A DNA stretch of 64,000 nt from an uncultured Pirellulaceae bacterium (GCA_938084685.1 CALKGE010000005.1:124001-188000); one strand, 5' to 3'. Shown: positions 28,504 through 37,898, numbered from the stretch's first letter. The notes: generated by a model not told the origin, from the letters alone. A program made the numbers and translations.

Positions 28504-29136
28504 ATGGATGATCAAAACGAGCTGCCTGCTTCCCCCACCCAATCAGCTCCGACTCTGGCACGACGTCTCGCTCTTTATTTCACCATCAGCATAGCCGGTT
28601 TGATTGCCGACCTGTGGACCAAGTGGTACATGTTTGCTGAATTGGGGCTCCCGTATGAATCCACCGGAGTCGATTGGTGGGTCATCGATGAGTTCTTTGG
28701 ATTTCAAACAGCCGTCAATCAGGGAGCATTATTTGGCATAGGGCAGGGTGGCAGTAGTCTCTTCGCTCTGTTTTCCGTCATCGCCTTTGTCGCCATTCTG
28801 GTCTGGTTTGTTCGTGGAGAAGCCTGGAAGAGTCTGTTTCTAACAATCTGCCTGGGGTTTATCACAGGTGGAGTCCTCGGCAATTTCTATGACCGTATGG
28901 GCTGGTGGCACGGAGATCAAATCCACCCGGACTATGCCTACGGTGTCCGCGATTTCATCCTCTTTACCTACAAAGATTATGTCTGGCCCAACTTTAATAT
29001 TGCTGACTGCCTGTTAGTCTGTGGCGCGCTACTGCTAATCATCTATTCCTTCAGATATGAAGACAAGAAAAAAGCTGCTGATACTGATGACGAGAGGGAA
29101 ACAGATGCTCAGGCGGATGTAACTGCCGAGACCTGA
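28504..29136 (+). CDS. lspA: Lipoprotein signal peptidase (signal peptidase II)
   Basis: LspA removes the signal peptide from lipid-modified prolipoproteins in the inner membrane. The 210-residue protein has four membrane helices. Family motifs are present: NQGALFGIG, GGVLGNFYDRMGW with the first catalytic Asp, and WPNFNIADC with the second. The region between helices (GWWHGDQIHPDYAYGVRDF) is longer than in E. coli, and the C-terminal tail is acidic. The ATG at 28504 follows the DksA-like stop; the upstream in-frame start would overlap that gene. Confidence 0.95.
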   Translation: MDDQNELPASPTQSAPTLARRLALYFTISIAGLIADLWTKWYMFAELGLPYESTGVDWWVIDEFFGFQTAVNQGALFGIGQGGSSLFALFSVIAFVAILVWFVRGEAWKSLFLTICLGFITGGVLGNFYDRMGWWHGDQIHPDYAYGVRDFILFTYKDYVWPNFNIADCLLVCGALLLIIYSFRYEDKKKAADTDDERETDAQADVTAET

Positions 29137-29146
29137 TTCCTATCAG

Positions 29147-29983
29147 CTATCCACTCTGAAGCACCGATAGTACTTCTTCCAGCACGGCTCCGTTGGTCCC
29201 AATTCCCTCGCCACCATGAATCGTGGCGGCTCCAGCCCAGTCGGTAAAGGTACCACCCGATTCGACCATCACCGGCAGGATTGCCGCGGCATCCCAAACG
29301 TTCATGATCGGATCAACCATCAATTCAGCTCGTCCAGTTGCCACCAGCAGATAACCATAGGCATCTCCCCAGGTGCGAGTGATATAGGCCTGCTTTTCCA
29401 GAGCCAGGTACTGGTTGCCTCGATTCGCTTCGTAGTAGGTACTTACCTGAGAAGTCACAAAGCAGCTTTCTGCCAGCAATGCCGTGGAAGAGACTCGTGG
29501 AACTGACAGCTCCGAATCTCCTTGGAGATAACCAGCTCCGGCGCCAACTTCAGCAAATACCAACTCATCCAGTGCTGGCACATAAATCACCCCGATTTTG
29601 CTTTCCTGTCCAAACTCGACGCCGACCAACGTGGCATAGAGCGGCACACCACAGATAAAGGACTTGGTGCCATCAATCGGATCGAGGATCCAGCGATACT
29701 CAGTATTACCGTCGACATCTTCAAATTCCTCGCCAACGATGGCATCTCCGGGAAACGCTTGCTGAATCCGCTCCCGTAACAAAAGTTCAGCATCCTTATC
29801 TGCGACCGTTACCGGAGAACGATCCGTCTTCTTTTCGACCTGCAGGTCAGTCTGACAAAACCGTTCCAGCGTCTGCTGGCCCGCCTCCACTGCGAATCTT
29901 ACAGCAGCAAGCAAACGTGAGCTGTACTGAGTTGATACCTTGGCAAGTACCACATCAAGTCGTTCCAGAGTGAGTTTGCTCAT
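29147..29983 (-). CDS. hisN: Histidinol-phosphatase/inositol monophosphatase family protein
   Basis: The 278-residue protein belongs to the lithium-sensitive phosphatase superfamily. Metal-binding motifs are present: GEEFEDV (about residue 84), WILDPIDGTKSF (about 100) and NVWDAAAILPVMVESGG near residue 228. DPIDGTKSFICGVPLYATLVG is closest to HisN-type histidinol-phosphatases, which make histidinol in histidine synthesis. Inositol-1-phosphate or a related sugar phosphate cannot be excluded. It is 8 bp downstream of the redoxin-fold gene, so they are one unit. Confidence 0.82.
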   Translation of the reverse strand: MSKLTLERLDVVLAKVSTQYSSRLLAAVRFAVEAGQQTLERFCQTDLQVEKKTDRSPVTVADKDAELLLRERIQQAFPGDAIVGEEFEDVDGNTEYRWILDPIDGTKSFICGVPLYATLVGVEFGQESKIGVIYVPALDELVFAEVGAGAGYLQGDSELSVPRVSSTALLAESCFVTSQVSTYYEANRGNQYLALEKQAYITRTWGDAYGYLLVATGRAELMVDPIMNVWDAAAILPVMVESGGTFTDWAGAATIHGGEGIGTNGAVLEEVLSVLQSG

Positions 29984-29991
29984 GGGGTGTA

Positions 29992-31380
29992 TTATTCTGA
30001 CTTGGCTTCCAGCAGTTCCAGCACGGCGTGATCGAGTGATTTGAGACCCAGATCCCGGTCGACTTCGTAATAACCTGCTTTGTAATGGACGATACGTCCT
30101 TTGGAATCCAGCACGATAAACAGGGGGAGTTTCGCGCCGGCGCCCCGAGGGTCCCCGATCTTTCCGAGATAACCTTTGATGTCGGCAACAACCGGAAAAC
30201 TGAGATTCATAAATGAAGCGAACTTACGAGCATTAACTCGTACTCGTGACCGCTGTGCTGGATCCTCCAGCAGTGTATTGGATACAACGCCGAACACATT
30301 GACCCCCTGATCTTTGTATTTGCGGTACAGGAAGTCCAAATAGCCAACCTGGCCATAAGGCTGTTCGAGTGGGCTGGAACGATATTCCCAGAAATGAAGG
30401 ACCGTTACATTTCCTGTCAGCAAATCATCCGAGTAATCCGAGCCTCGATACAACACAAATCCTGGCTCCTCGACAACCTTGCCGATTGCTCGAGCCATCA
30501 GCGTCGCCACGCCACCACTTCGTCCGTTTTGGGTACGCAGGTCAGCCTGAGCAGATCGAGCAACTGCACTGAGTGGTGTATCTGACGCAACGGATACCAA
30601 TCTGTCGACGTCCTCTCGAAACGCCGCCAATTGTTCCTCGTCCCAGACAATCTCTTTCTTCAGTTTTTCAATTTCAACTTTCACTCGAAATTTATTGAAT
30701 ACATCAAAAGCTGTTACCACTTTGGTTCGTGCAGTATCATCCAGCAATTCAACATTCTTCAGATCGTATTCCAGTTCGAATCGCTCGCCCTGTCCAATGG
30801 TTACGTTTTCACGCAGCCGCACGATATAGCCGTCATCGTTGACCCAAATAGTCCGTTTTGCCCCGAAATTCGTAAAACCAAGAACTCGCCAGACTGGCTG
30901 ACCTTCTACGGTTTGTCGCTCTGTCACTCGATACGTAATTGGTCCCTGTTTCCAAACCGAGTCCTGATTCAGTTTCTGGCCGTCGGTCAGCTGCGGCAGA
31001 GTCACGGCAACGAACGACTTGAGATCCTCTCTGTGATACAACAAATTCGGATTACTGGGCGAAGCGGTTGAGGCCTGAACATTGAATCCATTTCCATTGA
31101 GCCATTGGGAAGATCCGTAACTGTACGGCCAGGGAATTGAGCCGCGACCATCCTCAATAACGATCCAGTGAATCGCACCGCCATCTTGCATTGCGTCACG
31201 TATGACAGCCAGCGTAAACCGCTTGGTCGTTACCGAAGGATCTCCCTTATCACCCACCATTTGTCCTGCATAGGTCAATAATTCAGCGGCTGTGGCGTGT
31301 GAGTTACCGGCGATCAGCAGAATCAACAGCAACAGAGAAAGCCTGACTCTGCCAGGCTTCCGTTTTTTAAATAATGTCAT
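29992..31380 (-). CDS. Exported protein with cysteine-less thioredoxin-like C-terminus
   Basis: The 462-residue protein has a signal peptide (VRLSLLLLILLIAGNSHATA). The N-terminal about 270 residues form an unrecognised domain rich in beta pattern. The C-terminal part (about 310-460) has a TlpA/redoxin layout: VTVLHFWEYRSSPLEQPYG, then GVVSNTLLEDP, then LPLFIVLDSKGRIVHYKAG. The place of the CxxC motif is taken by EYRSSPLE, so it should not act as a thiol oxidoreductase. The cis-proline (KLPLFIV) is kept. It is probably a periplasmic binding or scaffold protein. It is followed closely by hisN. Confidence 0.75.
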   Translation of the reverse strand: MTLFKKRKPGRVRLSLLLLILLIAGNSHATAAELLTYAGQMVGDKGDPSVTTKRFTLAVIRDAMQDGGAIHWIVIEDGRGSIPWPYSYGSSQWLNGNGFNVQASTASPSNPNLLYHREDLKSFVAVTLPQLTDGQKLNQDSVWKQGPITYRVTERQTVEGQPVWRVLGFTNFGAKRTIWVNDDGYIVRLRENVTIGQGERFELEYDLKNVELLDDTARTKVVTAFDVFNKFRVKVEIEKLKKEIVWDEEQLAAFREDVDRLVSVASDTPLSAVARSAQADLRTQNGRSGGVATLMARAIGKVVEEPGFVLYRGSDYSDDLLTGNVTVLHFWEYRSSPLEQPYGQVGYLDFLYRKYKDQGVNVFGVVSNTLLEDPAQRSRVRVNARKFASFMNLSFPVVADIKGYLGKIGDPRGAGAKLPLFIVLDSKGRIVHYKAGYYEVDRDLGLKSLDHAVLELLEAKSE

Positions 31381-31616
31381 CTCTATAGTACTTTCTGATT
31401 AATTGTCAGGAAGCTTATTCCACCATGCAGCGATCTCTTCAAGAAATTGAAGCCGTATTCATCAAAAGAATGCATGGGTAATCTTGACGATAAACTGATT
31501 CTATCCCCAGAAAATGTCCGATGCGAGTATGCAGGTGGGTGGAAAAAGCAAAGATTCCGTCTTGCAACAGACTCAAAAATCACTAGCAATCAGTTCTTGC
31601 GGGGTAACGAAACCCG

Positions 31617-31644
31617 TTGCAGAGACTGGTTATCCGGTTATACT
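31617..31644 (+). promoter_or_regulatory. rpmB: Predicted promoter of rpmB
   Basis: TTGCAG (31617-31622), 16 bp spacer, TATACT (31639-31644); the start would be near 31651, about 59 nt before the ATG. This is the only signal I see in the 329-bp gap 31381-31709. A plus-strand ORF at 31447-31791 shows no family features. Confidence 0.5.
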
Positions 31645-31709
31645 TACTTTTTCCACCTGGAACAAAGTTGGTCACATAGACAAAACCATTTTTTAGAGGA
31701 ATGGAACTC

Positions 31710-31964
31710 ATGGCTCGAGTTTGCGAAATATGCAGTAAGCAGGCACAAATGGGCAATTCGGTTGAAACCCGTGGTAAAGCCAAGTATTTAGGTGGCGTTG
31801 GTACCAAAATCACCGGTATCACTCGCCGGAAATTCAAGCCTAATCTACAGCGAATCCGCGTCGCACAGCCAGACGGCACGAACAAACGTATGCAAGTATG
31901 CACGCAGTGCATCCGCAGCGGAGCAATTAGTAAGGCAGTCGCCGTTAAACCATTTGAGGTTTAA
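31710..31964 (+). CDS. rpmB: 50S ribosomal protein L28
   Basis: The 84-residue protein starts MARVCEICSKQAQMGNSVE and has the L28 pattern TRRKFKPNLQRIRV. Two CxxC pairs (CEIC and CTQC) make this the zinc-binding form of the protein. L28 sits near the tRNA exit site of the large subunit. The ATG at 31710 gives the usual N-terminus; an upstream ATG at 31701 adds three residues. GAGGAATGG precedes it. It is followed by a structured intergenic element and gatC. Confidence 0.95.
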   Translation: MARVCEICSKQAQMGNSVETRGKAKYLGGVGTKITGITRRKFKPNLQRIRVAQPDGTNKRMQVCTQCIRSGAISKAVAVKPFEV

Positions 31965-32013
31965 CCATCAGGGTTTCGAAGCCACATTTCGAATCCTGCT
32001 CCAACAAACGAAC

Positions 32014-32096
32014 TCCCGAAACTCCAATTGGTCCGCCAGCGGCGCACCATGCCGGTTCCACATCACGTGGACCCAAGGTATGTTTCGGGATTTTTT
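32014..32096 (+). ncRNA. Structured three-way junction with U run between rpmB and gatC
   Basis: A perfect 9-bp helix TCCCGAAAC/GTTTCGGGA (32014-32022 with 32082-32090) is followed at once by six T residues (32091-32096). It encloses two further hairpins: GGTcCGCC/GGCGcACC with loop AGC (32030-32048) and GGTtCCAC/GTGGACC with loop ATCAC (32054-32073). It can act as rpmB terminator. Its branched form and position 29 nt before gatC also suggest an attenuator or a binding site. Simple intrinsic terminators do not usually contain a branched loop. Confidence 0.55.
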
Positions 32097-32124
32097 GTTG
32101 TCCTCATCAACAGGAGCGTTTCCC

Positions 32125-32415
32125 GTGTCACTAACTCGTCAAGACGTAGAAAAAGTCGCCCTACTGGCCAGACTTAAATTCGATGATGACCAGCTGGACA
32201 AGATGACCAGCCATATGGTGCAAATCATTCAATACGTTGACAAACTGTCGGAACTAAACACCGACGACGTGGAACCAATGGCCCACGCCCTGGATATTAA
32301 CAATGCGTTGGCTGAAGACGAGCCGCGGCCCAGCCTTCCGCGCGAGGAAGCTCTCAGGAACGCTCCCAAAAGAGATGATGAATGTTTCCTTGTCCCCGCT
32401 GTTCTGGGAGAATAG
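32125..32415 (+). CDS. gatC: Asp-tRNA(Asn)/Glu-tRNA(Gln) amidotransferase subunit C
   Basis: GatC is the small subunit that stabilises GatA in the GatCAB complex, which makes Gln-tRNA and Asn-tRNA from misacylated forms. The 96-residue protein begins SLTRQDVEKVALLARLKF and contains VDKLSELNTDDVEPM and the C-terminal RDDECFLVPAVLGE, all typical. The start is GTG at 32125 with AGGAG 8-9 nt upstream; the longer frame back to 31792 overlaps rpmB and is not coding. It precedes gatA by 65 bp. Confidence 0.93.
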   Translation: MSLTRQDVEKVALLARLKFDDDQLDKMTSHMVQIIQYVDKLSELNTDDVEPMAHALDINNALAEDEPRPSLPREEALRNAPKRDDECFLVPAVLGE

Positions 32416-32480
32416 CGGGCCCACGTTTGAAGAGTTTGTCGTACAACGAGTAATGAGTAATCACCGTTAAAGAAAACAAC

Positions 32481-33983
32481 ATGTCCCTCACTCAGAAATC
32501 AGCTACCGAGCAGTTGGCACTTCTCCAAAGCGGGGAACTCACCAGTGTCGAATTGACGCAGGCTTATCTGGACCGAATTCAGGCTGTTGACTCGTCCGTA
32601 GGCGCTTTCCTGCGAATCGAAACTGAATCTGCTCTGGCACAGGCAGCCGGAATTGATGCCAGACGTGCTGCTGGTCAACCAGTCGGAAAACTCGCAGGAC
32701 TGCCAGTTGCCATCAAAGACATCCTCTGCACCAAAGACACGCCCACAACCTGCGGTTCGAAAATGCTGGAAAACTTTGTCCCGCCGTATAACGCAACCGT
32801 CGTGGAAAAGCTCCTGGCCGCCGATGCTGTCATTCTTGGACGGACGAACATGGACGAGTTTGCCATGGGCAGTTCAACTGAGAACTCAGCCTACCACCCC
32901 ACAAAAAATCCCTGGGACACCACGCGTATTCCAGGTGGTAGCAGTGGAGGAGCAGCAGCTTGTATTTCAGCCGACATGGCTCCGTTGTCTGTGGGAACCG
33001 ACACGGGTGGGTCGATCCGGCAACCAGCCGCACTTTGCGGATGCGTAGGCCTGAAGCCGACGTACGGCCGCGTCAGTCGCTACGGTTTGATTGCCTTTGC
33101 CAGTAGTCTGGATCAGATCGGACCCCTGGCCAGAACCGTGGAAGATGCAGCCCTGCTACTCGAAGTTCTTGCTGGCCATGACCCACTCGATTCCACCTCG
33201 GTGAATGCTCCAGCCCCAGCTTACTCGGAAACCGTCAACCAACCGTTGGAAAACCTGACACTCGGAGTAGTCGATCATCATTTCGGTGAGGGCATTGACC
33301 CCGAAATCGTATCGGCCGTACAGAAAGCGATCGAAGTCTACGAGTCCCTGGGGGCTACCATCAAGCACATTGAAATGCCACATGCAGACTACGGGGTCGC
33401 CACCTACTACATCATTGCCCCTTGCGAGGCCTCGAGTAATCTTGCTCGTTACGACGGTGTTCACTACGGGTACCGCGCAGATCAGGCCGAAGTCATGGCC
33501 GAGTTGGCAGAAGACGGTAGCGACGAGGGACCTCTGGTACGCATGTATCGCAAAACTCGAAGTGAAGGATTCGGCCCCGAAGTGCAGCGGCGAATCATGC
33601 TGGGCACCTACGCTTTAAGCGAGGGGTATTACGATGCTTTCTATCTGAAAGCTCTGAAAGTTCGACGCTTGATTCGGCAGGACTACGACAACGCCTTTGC
33701 CGAAGTCGACATGATCATTGGACCAGTCACTTCCAATCCAGCATTTGCTCAGGGTGAAAAAAACAGTGATCCGATGGCCATGTATCTGGAAGACCTTTAC
33801 ACCGTCACAGCCAATTTGGCCGGAGTCGCAGGAATTTCGCTTCCCTGTGGTTTTACCGAAAACGGACTCCCCATCGGCCTGCAACTGCAGGCAGCTCCCT
33901 TTGAAGAAGAAAAACTGCTACGCGCCGCTCAGATGTTCCAGACTGCGACAGACTTTCATACCCGGAGGCCAGAACTGTCATGA
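32481..33983 (+). CDS. gatA: Asp-tRNA(Asn)/Glu-tRNA(Gln) amidotransferase subunit A
   Basis: GatA is the amidase that releases ammonia from glutamine for transamidation of tRNA-bound Glu or Asp. The 500-residue protein has the amidase signature: catalytic Lys in PVAIKDIL, the cis-Ser in GGSSGGAAA, and the nucleophile in TDTGGSIRQPA. Length is normal. It overlaps gatB by 4 bp (ATGA). Presence of GatCAB suggests that at least one of the direct Gln or Asn tRNA routes is missing or supplemented in this organism. Confidence 0.96.
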   Translation: MSLTQKSATEQLALLQSGELTSVELTQAYLDRIQAVDSSVGAFLRIETESALAQAAGIDARRAAGQPVGKLAGLPVAIKDILCTKDTPTTCGSKMLENFVPPYNATVVEKLLAADAVILGRTNMDEFAMGSSTENSAYHPTKNPWDTTRIPGGSSGGAAACISADMAPLSVGTDTGGSIRQPAALCGCVGLKPTYGRVSRYGLIAFASSLDQIGPLARTVEDAALLLEVLAGHDPLDSTSVNAPAPAYSETVNQPLENLTLGVVDHHFGEGIDPEIVSAVQKAIEVYESLGATIKHIEMPHADYGVATYYIIAPCEASSNLARYDGVHYGYRADQAEVMAELAEDGSDEGPLVRMYRKTRSEGFGPEVQRRIMLGTYALSEGYYDAFYLKALKVRRLIRQDYDNAFAEVDMIIGPVTSNPAFAQGEKNSDPMAMYLEDLYTVTANLAGVAGISLPCGFTENGLPIGLQLQAAPFEEEKLLRAAQMFQTATDFHTRRPELS

Positions 33984-35452
33984 GTGATGCTCCCTACGAA
34001 ATTGTCATCGGGCTGGAAGCCCATGTTCAGCTGAAAACTCAGACCAAGCTGTTTTGTCGCTGCAGTACGGAATTTGGTAATCCACCGAATACGCAGACCT
34101 GCCCAGTATGCCTGGGCATGCCCGGTTCGCTGCCGGTGATGAACAAAAAAGCATATTTTCTCGGTATGAAAACGGCCTTGGCATTGAATTGCGGCATCCC
34201 TAAATTCACCAAATGGGATAGAAAAAACTACTTCTATCCGGATCTCCCCAAGGGATATCAAACCAGCCAGTTTGATTTACCCATGAGCGAAGAGGGGTAT
34301 CTGGATATTAAATCTCTCAAGGACGAATTTGAACCGCGGCGTGTCCGTATTATTCGTGCTCATCTGGAAGAAGATGCAGGCAAGAGCATGCATGATGAAG
34401 CATCCGGCAAGGCCGATAGTCGGATTGACCTGAATCGAACGGGAACTCCGTTACTGGAAATCGTCAGTTATCCAGACATGCGTAGTGCTGCCGAAGCCAA
34501 GACGTACATGCAGGAACTACGACTGCTGCTGACCTATCTGGATGTGTCCGACTGCAATATGCAGGAAGGATCCCTCCGCTGCGACGCCAATGTAAATTTG
34601 CACATCCCCACGGAAAACGGTACGATCGCCACCCCGATCGTCGAAATCAAAAACATGAACAGTTTCCGCAGCGTCGAACGGGGTATTGCCTATGAAGCAA
34701 AACGACAGTACGACGTCTGGCAGGAAACCGGCAAAGTCCTGGGGGAACTTCCCAAGCAGACTCGCGGATGGGATGACTCGGCACAAGTCACACGCAGTCA
34801 GCGTGAGAAAGAAGAATCCGCCGATTATCGCTACTTTCCATGTCCAGATCTGGTACCCGTGGTGGTCACAGATGAACAGATTGAAGCGGTACGATCCGAA
34901 ATCGGAGAACTCCCGGCCACGCTGCGTGAGCGACTGACTTCGGACTTTGGCTTAACTTCGTATACCGCTGATGTCGTCGTCAACCAGGGCCGTGAACTGG
35001 TCGATTACTTCCTCGAACTGGCAGCCGCCTCGGGCGACAATAAACTGGCAGGAAACTGGGTTCAGGGTGAAGTCCTGCGAATACTCAATGACCAGGAAAT
35101 TACTATCGACCAATTCCGTATAAGTGCGGGACAATTAGCCGAGTTACTTCAGCTCATTACGTCCGGAGATCTGGATAGCTCGAAAGCCAAAGACGTTTTT
35201 GCCGTCATGCTCGACTCCGGAAAATCCGCGGCCGAAGTTGTGCAGGATTTGGGGATTGAAAAGGTTGATGAAAGTGCCTTGGAAGATCTATGTCGTTTGC
35301 TGGTAGAACGAAACCAGCGAGTGGTCGATGATGTCAAAAGTGGTAATCAAAAGGCTGTAGGAGCCTTGATCGGCCAGGCCAAAAAAGAGAACCCCAACGT
35401 AAACCCGGGGCAGGTCCGCCAAATCTGCCTGGAAATCATCAACAACCTGTAA
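33980..35452 (+). CDS. gatB: Asp-tRNA(Asn)/Glu-tRNA(Gln) amidotransferase subunit B
   Basis: GatB activates the tRNA-bound acid with ATP and receives ammonia from GatA. The 490-residue protein starts with EIVIGLEAHVQLKT. It has the zinc cysteines FCRCSTEF and TCPVCLGMPG, and the kinase-like part RNYF-type motif KNYFYPDLPKGYQ. The tRNA-binding C-terminal GatB/Yqey domain ends the protein (QVRQICLEIINNL). Coupled to gatA by a 4-bp overlap. Confidence 0.96.
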   Translation: MSDAPYEIVIGLEAHVQLKTQTKLFCRCSTEFGNPPNTQTCPVCLGMPGSLPVMNKKAYFLGMKTALALNCGIPKFTKWDRKNYFYPDLPKGYQTSQFDLPMSEEGYLDIKSLKDEFEPRRVRIIRAHLEEDAGKSMHDEASGKADSRIDLNRTGTPLLEIVSYPDMRSAAEAKTYMQELRLLLTYLDVSDCNMQEGSLRCDANVNLHIPTENGTIATPIVEIKNMNSFRSVERGIAYEAKRQYDVWQETGKVLGELPKQTRGWDDSAQVTRSQREKEESADYRYFPCPDLVPVVVTDEQIEAVRSEIGELPATLRERLTSDFGLTSYTADVVVNQGRELVDYFLELAAASGDNKLAGNWVQGEVLRILNDQEITIDQFRISAGQLAELLQLITSGDLDSSKAKDVFAVMLDSGKSAAEVVQDLGIEKVDESALEDLCRLLVERNQRVVDDVKSGNQKAVGALIGQAKKENPNVNPGQVRQICLEIINNL

Positions 35453-35485
35453 TACTCTGTCCGACTTAATCACGAGGTTTCCCGT

Positions 35486-36868
35486 ATGACCTCAAACTCT
35501 TCTTCCTGCGATGCTGACGATCCGAATCGTCCCGACTGGCAGCAATATGCTCAGTGGGACCGCCATCACGTGTGGCACCCATTCACCCAGATGCAGGACT
35601 ATGAACCGCTGCTGATCGAATCAGCGGATGGCTGTGTGCTTACCGACGTCCACGGCAACCAGTTGATCGATGGTGTCAGCAGCGTCTGGTGTAATGTCCA
35701 TGGACACCGGCACCCTAAGATCAATGCCGCCATCTGCGAACAGTTGGACAAAGTTGCTCACGTCACCTCCCTGGGAATGTCAAATCCAACGGTGGTGAAG
35801 CTGGCACGGCGACTGGCCGAAATCACACCTGCAGGTCTCGAGCATTCCTTTTTTTCTGGGGACGGAGCAAGTAGCATTGAAGTCGGACTTAAAATGGCCT
35901 TTCAATACTGGCGTCAATGCGAGCAACCCGAACCGGAAAAAGATACTTACATTGCGCTGAATTCCGCTTACCACGGCGATACGCTTGGCAGTGTCAGTGT
36001 GGGAGGCGTCGCTCGGTTTCACGAAATGTTTGAGCCCCTGCTGTTTAACGTATTGCGAGTCGAGAACCCTGATACCTATCGCCTGCCCGACGGTGTATCG
36101 CCTGACAAGGCTACGCAGTACTTCCTTGAAAAACTCGAGGCAACACTGGCAGCACATCATCAACGGGTAGCAGCCATGATTGTTGAGCCCCTGGTCCAGG
36201 GAGCAGCCGGACTTGTCATGCAGCCGGCCGGGTATCTGAAAGGTGTGAGGGAACTGACGCGCAAATACAATGTGCTGTTGATTGTTGACGAGGTGGCGGT
36301 CGGTTTTGGTCGAACAGGTACCATGTTCGCCTGTGAACAGGAAGACGTGAGCCCTGACATACTCTGTTTAGCGAAGGGGATTACTGGAGGGTATCTGGCC
36401 ATGTCGGCAACCATCGCCACTACTGAAATCTGGAACGCATTTCTGGGCGACGGACTGAAAACGCTCTATCACGGTCATACGTACGCTGGAAACCCGTTAG
36501 CCGCCGCAGCGGCACTCGCTTCGCTGGATATCTTCGCAGACGAAAATACGCTCGAGAATGTTGCTCAGCAAAGCCAGTTTCTTGGTGAGCAGCTACGTTC
36601 ACGTTTGGCAGACCATCCGCTGGTGGGTGACATCCGTCAACGTGGGCTGATCGCCGGCATAGAATTAGTTGCTGACCGAAAGCAGAAAACACGTCTGGAC
36701 CCCAAACTCGGAACTGGAGCCAAGGTCTGTCAGAAAGCCAGGGAGAAGGGAGTTTGGTTACGTCCGCTGCGTGACACGCTGGTCGTCATGCCTCCACTCT
36801 GTATCACCCAGCAACAAATCGAGCTGATCGTAACAGCCATTGAATATGGCCTTAGCCAGCTTGGCTGA
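35486..36868 (+). CDS. bioA: Adenosylmethionine-8-amino-7-oxononanoate aminotransferase
   Basis: BioA converts KAPA to DAPA in biotin synthesis, using S-adenosylmethionine as amino donor. The 460-residue class III aminotransferase begins with the BioA-type HVWHPFTQMQDYEPL. It has SVWCNVHGHRHPKIN, FFSGDGASSIEVGLKMA, ALNSAYHGDTLGSVSVGG, IVDEVAVGFGRTG (PLP aspartate) and LCLAKGITGGYLAMSAT (PLP lysine). GAGG lies upstream. It follows gatB by 33 bp and may be read with it. No other biotin gene is in the window. Confidence 0.93.
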   Translation: MTSNSSSCDADDPNRPDWQQYAQWDRHHVWHPFTQMQDYEPLLIESADGCVLTDVHGNQLIDGVSSVWCNVHGHRHPKINAAICEQLDKVAHVTSLGMSNPTVVKLARRLAEITPAGLEHSFFSGDGASSIEVGLKMAFQYWRQCEQPEPEKDTYIALNSAYHGDTLGSVSVGGVARFHEMFEPLLFNVLRVENPDTYRLPDGVSPDKATQYFLEKLEATLAAHHQRVAAMIVEPLVQGAAGLVMQPAGYLKGVRELTRKYNVLLIVDEVAVGFGRTGTMFACEQEDVSPDILCLAKGITGGYLAMSATIATTEIWNAFLGDGLKTLYHGHTYAGNPLAAAAALASLDIFADENTLENVAQQSQFLGEQLRSRLADHPLVGDIRQRGLIAGIELVADRKQKTRLDPKLGTGAKVCQKAREKGVWLRPLRDTLVVMPPLCITQQQIELIVTAIEYGLSQLG

Positions 36869-36881
36869 CGTTACTCAGGCC

Positions 36882-37895
36882 TCACTGGCGAACAGATTTG
36901 GTTCCTAGCGGTGAGGCTGAAATATAAAGACCTTCTGGCAGCGGCCTCCCGGCGCAGGAGTACCCCATTTTAAACAGCGTGGTCTTGAATTTCCGGAATT
37001 CATCGAAGCTACTGGGGTAAACCCAGATTGTGATAGTCGTCGTTTGCGGCACAGTCCTCTTGATGTACTGCATAAACTGTGATCCATCGTTTAACGCGGC
37101 CTCTACGGTCTCGCCAAACGTTTCCTGGACAGGAATCAACTCCAGTTGTATCAATTCAATTTTCTGCTGCAGTTGCTGGCCATTTCTGGTTTTGACAACG
37201 GCATTGGTGTGGCCCAGTTCATAACGCAATCGATACCCCGATATCGGCCCAATCGTTTCTGTTATCTGCGGGTGATTGCGAAGTTTGTGAAGCTTACTCT
37301 GAGCATCCCGTTTCATCCGATCCACCAATTCATCAAACGGCACATAGGAGATGTGTCCATCATCTAAACGGAAATGAATCTCTTTGCCAAAAACCGTTTT
37401 GGCCATTGGAGTTGGCATATGTTCAATAACATGCACCTCTGGTTTCAGTTGCTTCAGTACCTGCCGACTCCGAATGAGTTCCCCCAGCTCCTTGCTCATC
37501 GCCTCATACTGTGATGCCAACTCAACACTCGCCTGACTTTCGGCGGACAAAGTCTGTTGCTGTGTCTCCAGTTTCTGTTCGGCGAGTGTAATCGCTTGCA
37601 GAATTCGGTCCCGCTCCCGTTTACGATAATTCAGTTCAAAATTCTGCCGCTGAATCGTGTCATCCAGCTCCTGAATGCCATCCTCGACACGAGTCGCAAG
37701 CCCTCTGGCTTCATCTACCTCGTCACTGCTGACTTCCTGTACTCGGGGCAATTCCGGCTGCCGTCGAAATTCATCTCGCGCACGCATCATGACGATCATC
37801 ACCAGAATGATCAAAATGCCCACCAGATTGGCGACGATATCCTGGAACGAATCCAGACCGCCTATTCCCTGATCGTTTGTCGTACGTTTACTCAT
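36882..37895 (-). CDS. TolR/ExbD-like coiled-coil membrane protein
   Basis: The 337-residue protein has one N-terminal membrane helix in a TolR-like context (GLDSFQDIVANLVGILIILV), where the Asp resembles the proton-path acid of ExbD/TolR. A long coiled coil follows (about 60-150), rich in Glu, Gln and Leu. The C-terminal about 180 residues form a beta-rich periplasmic domain (RYELGHTNAVVKT, TITIWVYPSSFDEF). The ATG at 37895 directly follows a GTG at 37898, and the upstream gene's stop ends at 37899. It is the last gene of a three-gene operon with a TolQ-like channel. It is probably the moving stator partner of that channel; the target is unknown. Confidence 0.72.
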   Translation of the reverse strand: MSKRTTNDQGIGGLDSFQDIVANLVGILIILVMIVMMRARDEFRRQPELPRVQEVSSDEVDEARGLATRVEDGIQELDDTIQRQNFELNYRKRERDRILQAITLAEQKLETQQQTLSAESQASVELASQYEAMSKELGELIRSRQVLKQLKPEVHVIEHMPTPMAKTVFGKEIHFRLDDGHISYVPFDELVDRMKRDAQSKLHKLRNHPQITETIGPISGYRLRYELGHTNAVVKTRNGQQLQQKIELIQLELIPVQETFGETVEAALNDGSQFMQYIKRTVPQTTTITIWVYPSSFDEFRKFKTTLFKMGYSCAGRPLPEGLYISASPLGTKSVRQ

Positions 37896-37898
37896 CAC

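Noticed and set aside
31447..31791. 114-codon ORF before and into rpmB
   Set aside because: It runs through the rpmB promoter and start, has no recognisable motif, and its composition is unlike neighbouring genes.
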